A stretch of 64,000 bases of DNA from the NCBI RefSeq assembly GCF_003584165.1, contig NZ_QXFJ01000011.1:80664-144663 (forward strand). Direction: 5' to 3'. A program made the translations under genes and the position numbers. Below the pieces are notes generated by a model that saw only the letters and a program-made list of their open reading frames with translations, was not told the DNA's origin and did no database searches. Every line of letters begins with the position of its first letter. Positions within the stretch are counted from its first letter, which is position 1. Positions 62,425 through 64,000 of the stretch are shown in pieces. The DNA comes from Flagellimonas aequoris (GTDB lineage: Bacteria > Bacteroidota > Bacteroidia > Flavobacteriales > Flavobacteriaceae).

Positions 62425-62795
62425 AAAATAAGTTCATTCTATGGATTGATGATATGCAAAATTGGTCGCATATTATTACAAGTAATCTATCAATTTTAGC
62501 AACAGATAAGGATATAAACCTTGTTGTTTTGCCTCAATTAAATGGTGAGGATTTAGAACAAATTTTTATGATGTATCCATTCGATTTAATTGTAATGGAT
62601 TATCATATGGAACCATTTAACGGTGATGTATATATTGAGCAAATTAGACTAGAGGAACATTTGGATAATATTCCAATTCTTTTTTATTCACAGGACCAAA
62701 ATGTTGATTTAAGTGCGTTAGTAAGTAGCTTGGAAAATGTTCATGTAACAGATAGAGCCTCTGTGGAGGAAGTAATAAAAGGGTTTATTTTTTGA
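62421..62795 (+). CDS. Stand-alone response-regulator receiver-like protein
   Basis: A 124-residue protein consisting only of a CheY-like fold. LWIDD (Asp10/Asp11) gives the acidic pocket, DLIVMDYHMEPFNGD the phospho-acceptor Asp60, and ILFYS (Ser90) the Thr/Ser switch position. The usual Lys before the last strand is not apparent (HVTDRAS region), so phospho-signalling may be altered. There is no output domain. Its ATG overlaps the GHKL gene stop by four bases, so the two are surely made together. It is the last gene before the IS element, and its natural downstream neighbour may have been displaced. Confidence 0.82.
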   Translation: MKNKFILWIDDMQNWSHIITSNLSILATDKDINLVVLPQLNGEDLEQIFMMYPFDLIVMDYHMEPFNGDVYIEQIRLEEHLDNIPILFYSQDQNVDLSALVSSLENVHVTDRASVEEVIKGFIF

Positions 62796-63000
62796 GATAT
62801 TTTTATAGCCTTACGCTATCGATAATTTTATGAATTTAGCTATGTCCAAAAATGGGTAAGGCTACATCTTGACGGAGAGATTTTTATCCATTCAGAGAAT
62901 TCCAGTTTTTGGATGAGCCGGGTAAACTGAGCCACCCGCGCCGGACGAAAGTGAGCAGTGTAAATCAACTGCTTGGATTTGACCTGTCCGTGGGTTAAAC

Positions 63001-63738
63001 TTAGTTTTTATTTTTCAATTTTCTTCTCATTGATTCACCTTTTATGTCGATTCTGTGTGCCGTGTGTACCAAACGGTCGAGTATGGCGTCGGCCAGAGTT
63101 CTCTCCCCGATGATGTCGTGCCATTTTGATACGGGCAATTGTGATGCAATTATGGTCGATCTCTGTCCGTGACGATCCTCGATGATCTCCATGAGCGCAT
63201 GCCTGTTGATATTGTCCAGTGGCTTGAGCCCGAAGTCATCAAGTATCAGTAGGTCCTGTTTTTCAAGCTTGCCTATCTGTTTAGGATAGGAACCGTCAGC
63301 TTTTGAGGTCTTCAACATGGTAAAGAGCTTGGCCGTGTTGAAGTACATGACCTTTTTCCCCATGGAACAGGCCTGGTGGCCGATTGCGGAGGCCAGATAG
63401 CTTTTGCCGACCCCGGTGCTCCCGGTAATGAGGACATTCTCCCTCTTTTTGATAAAATCGCAGTTGCCAAGGCGCTGTACCTGGTTTTTGTCCAATTGTC
63501 TGGAAGGTCTGTAATCCACCGCCTCCATAACGGCAGCATACCTAAAGCGCGCCGATCTGGTCAGGCGTTCTATCCTGCGGTTATGGCGGTCGTCCCACTC
63601 GCATTGTACGAGGTAGGCAATGATCTCGTCATTGGTATAGTCGGTGTCCGTTCCGTTGGGCCCCAAGGTCGTTTCAAATGCCCTGTGCATGCCATGGAGC
63701 CTGAGCTCCTTCATCTGTTGTATTGTCCTTTCGTTCAT
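63001..63738 (-). CDS. istB: IS21-family helper ATPase
   Basis: A 245-residue AAA+ protein that assists the IstA transposase in target capture. Walker A GSTGVGKS (about 106-113), Walker B LLILDDFG and the DnaC-like layout are intact; further motifs are SQLPVSKWHDIIGE and LADAILDRLVHTAHRI. The N-terminal helical segment (ERTIQQMKELRLHGM) is typical. It follows istA with a 23-base gap. No frameshift or stop is seen, so the element may be active. Confidence 0.96.
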   Translation of the reverse strand: MNERTIQQMKELRLHGMHRAFETTLGPNGTDTDYTNDEIIAYLVQCEWDDRHNRRIERLTRSARFRYAAVMEAVDYRPSRQLDKNQVQRLGNCDFIKKRENVLITGSTGVGKSYLASAIGHQACSMGKKVMYFNTAKLFTMLKTSKADGSYPKQIGKLEKQDLLILDDFGLKPLDNINRHALMEIIEDRHGQRSTIIASQLPVSKWHDIIGERTLADAILDRLVHTAHRIDIKGESMRRKLKNKN

Positions 63739-63761
63739 ATGTAGTATTTAAGTATTTGTCC

Positions 63762-64000
63762 CTATTCATAATATTTTCCGCCCCGTATGTTCTGGTGCTC
63801 GGGCATTTCCAGATTATCATCGGCGCCCTCATCAAGCTTGTCCCAGCCCTTTTTTAGGATGCGCTCGACCATATTGTAATTATATGCACCATATTCCGTT
63901 GCCCTTCTACAGGCGCTGTCAAGACGGTCCCTGCCATATTTCTTAGCAAGGTGCAGTACGCCAAGACAGGATTTATAGGATTGTTCGGGATGCTGCTTCT
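63762..64000 (-). CDS. istA: IS21-family transposase, C-terminal end only
   Basis: The reverse strand reads 79 codons from the window edge to TAG at 63764-63762. The sequence YKSCLGVLHLAKKYGRDRL, CRRATEYGAYNYNMVERIL and a short charged tail match the extreme C-terminus of IstA transposases (which end with a helical segment after the DDE domain). The rest, including the catalytic residues, lies outside the window. Pairing with istB directly downstream makes the assignment firm. Confidence 0.88.
   Translation of the reverse strand, partial: KQHPEQSYKSCLGVLHLAKKYGRDRLDSACRRATEYGAYNYNMVERILKKGWDKLDEGADDNLEMPEHQNIRGGKYYE

Larger units (their letters stand above)
48615..64000. mobile_element. Putative tRNA-adjacent accessory island (right end outside the window)
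   Basis: From the tRNA 3' end rightward, core genes stop and the content becomes hypothetical, mobilization, HEPN, AbiEi-like, restriction-modification and insertion-sequence genes with patchy base composition (48.7-51.9 and 57.1-62.8 kb clearly AT-rich, 52.6-54.3 kb more balanced). No integrase is seen and no second copy of the tRNA 3' end was found by eye, so whether this is one element or several layered insertions is open. Confidence 0.5.
62843..64000 (-). mobile_element. IS21-family insertion sequence, cut by the window edge
   Basis: Contains istB and the end of istA on the reverse strand. The left boundary is placed at TGTCCAAAAATGGG near 62843, since IS21 ends begin TG, but the other terminal repeat is outside the window and target duplication cannot be checked. 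The 62796-63000 gap holds no gene. Confidence 0.65.

Overview
The window looks like chromosomal DNA of a marine-type flavobacterium (Bacteroidota, Flavobacteriaceae; the gene content is compatible with the Muricauda/Allomuricauda group, but the genus is a guess). The evidence is type IX secretion cargo with gliding-motility C-terminal domains, PorP/SprF proteins, a giant SprB-type adhesin, SusC-like outer-membrane receptor architecture, and Bacteroidota-style promoters (TAnnTTTG at -7, often a TTG about 17-20 bases upstream) in place of sigma70 -10/-35 boxes.

Layout. 1-1.3 kb: 5' part of glnS, cut by the window edge. 1.6-21.1 kb: a four-gene gliding operon in the order sprC-sprD-sprB-sprF, dominated by a 14.2-kb gene for a 4736-residue repeat adhesin. 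21.1-48.5 kb: core housekeeping genes (folB, two tRNA-Cys-type genes, a LysE exporter, a head-GIN protein, RNase R, rpiB, a zinc-type CDF transporter, ElaA acetyltransferase, rnpA, ctpA-type protease, M1 and S8 peptidases, an MBL hydrolase, a Na+/H+-type antiporter with RCK domain, lepA, an outer-membrane barrel, dusB, a FtsX/LolE-type permease, rbfA and methylmalonyl-CoA epimerase). This stretch is interrupted at 27.8-31.4 kb by accessory genes: a cytosine methyltransferase with a short candidate nuclease, a duplicated membrane protein and an orphan SMI1/KNR4 gene.

48.5-64 kb: an accessory island that begins at the 3' end of a CAU-anticodon tRNA. It holds three hypothetical genes, an excisionase-like HTH gene, a BfmA/BtgA plus MobB-type mobilization pair with hairpins typical of a transfer origin, an XRE regulator facing a three-gene HEPN cassette, an orphan AbiEi-like (DUF6088) gene, and a tightly overlapping four-gene operon. 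That operon encodes an HpaII-type methyltransferase, HpaII-type restriction enzyme, a protein with two GHKL ATPase domains and a stand-alone response-regulator receiver. An IS21-type element runs off the right edge. No integrase is visible, so the island may be a remnant or may continue to the right.

Main points of interest. The restriction/GHKL/receiver operon (57.8-62.8 kb) is the best candidate for an undescribed or poorly described system: a type II restriction-modification pair physically coupled to a two-component-like module with no DNA-binding output. The HEPN cassette at 54.9-56.9 kb has three proteins sharing one C-terminal module. Three accessory genes (29670, 54817, 57146) have a -7 box only 3-4 bases from the ATG, suggesting leaderless mRNAs, while housekeeping genes here have leaders of about 20-40 bases.
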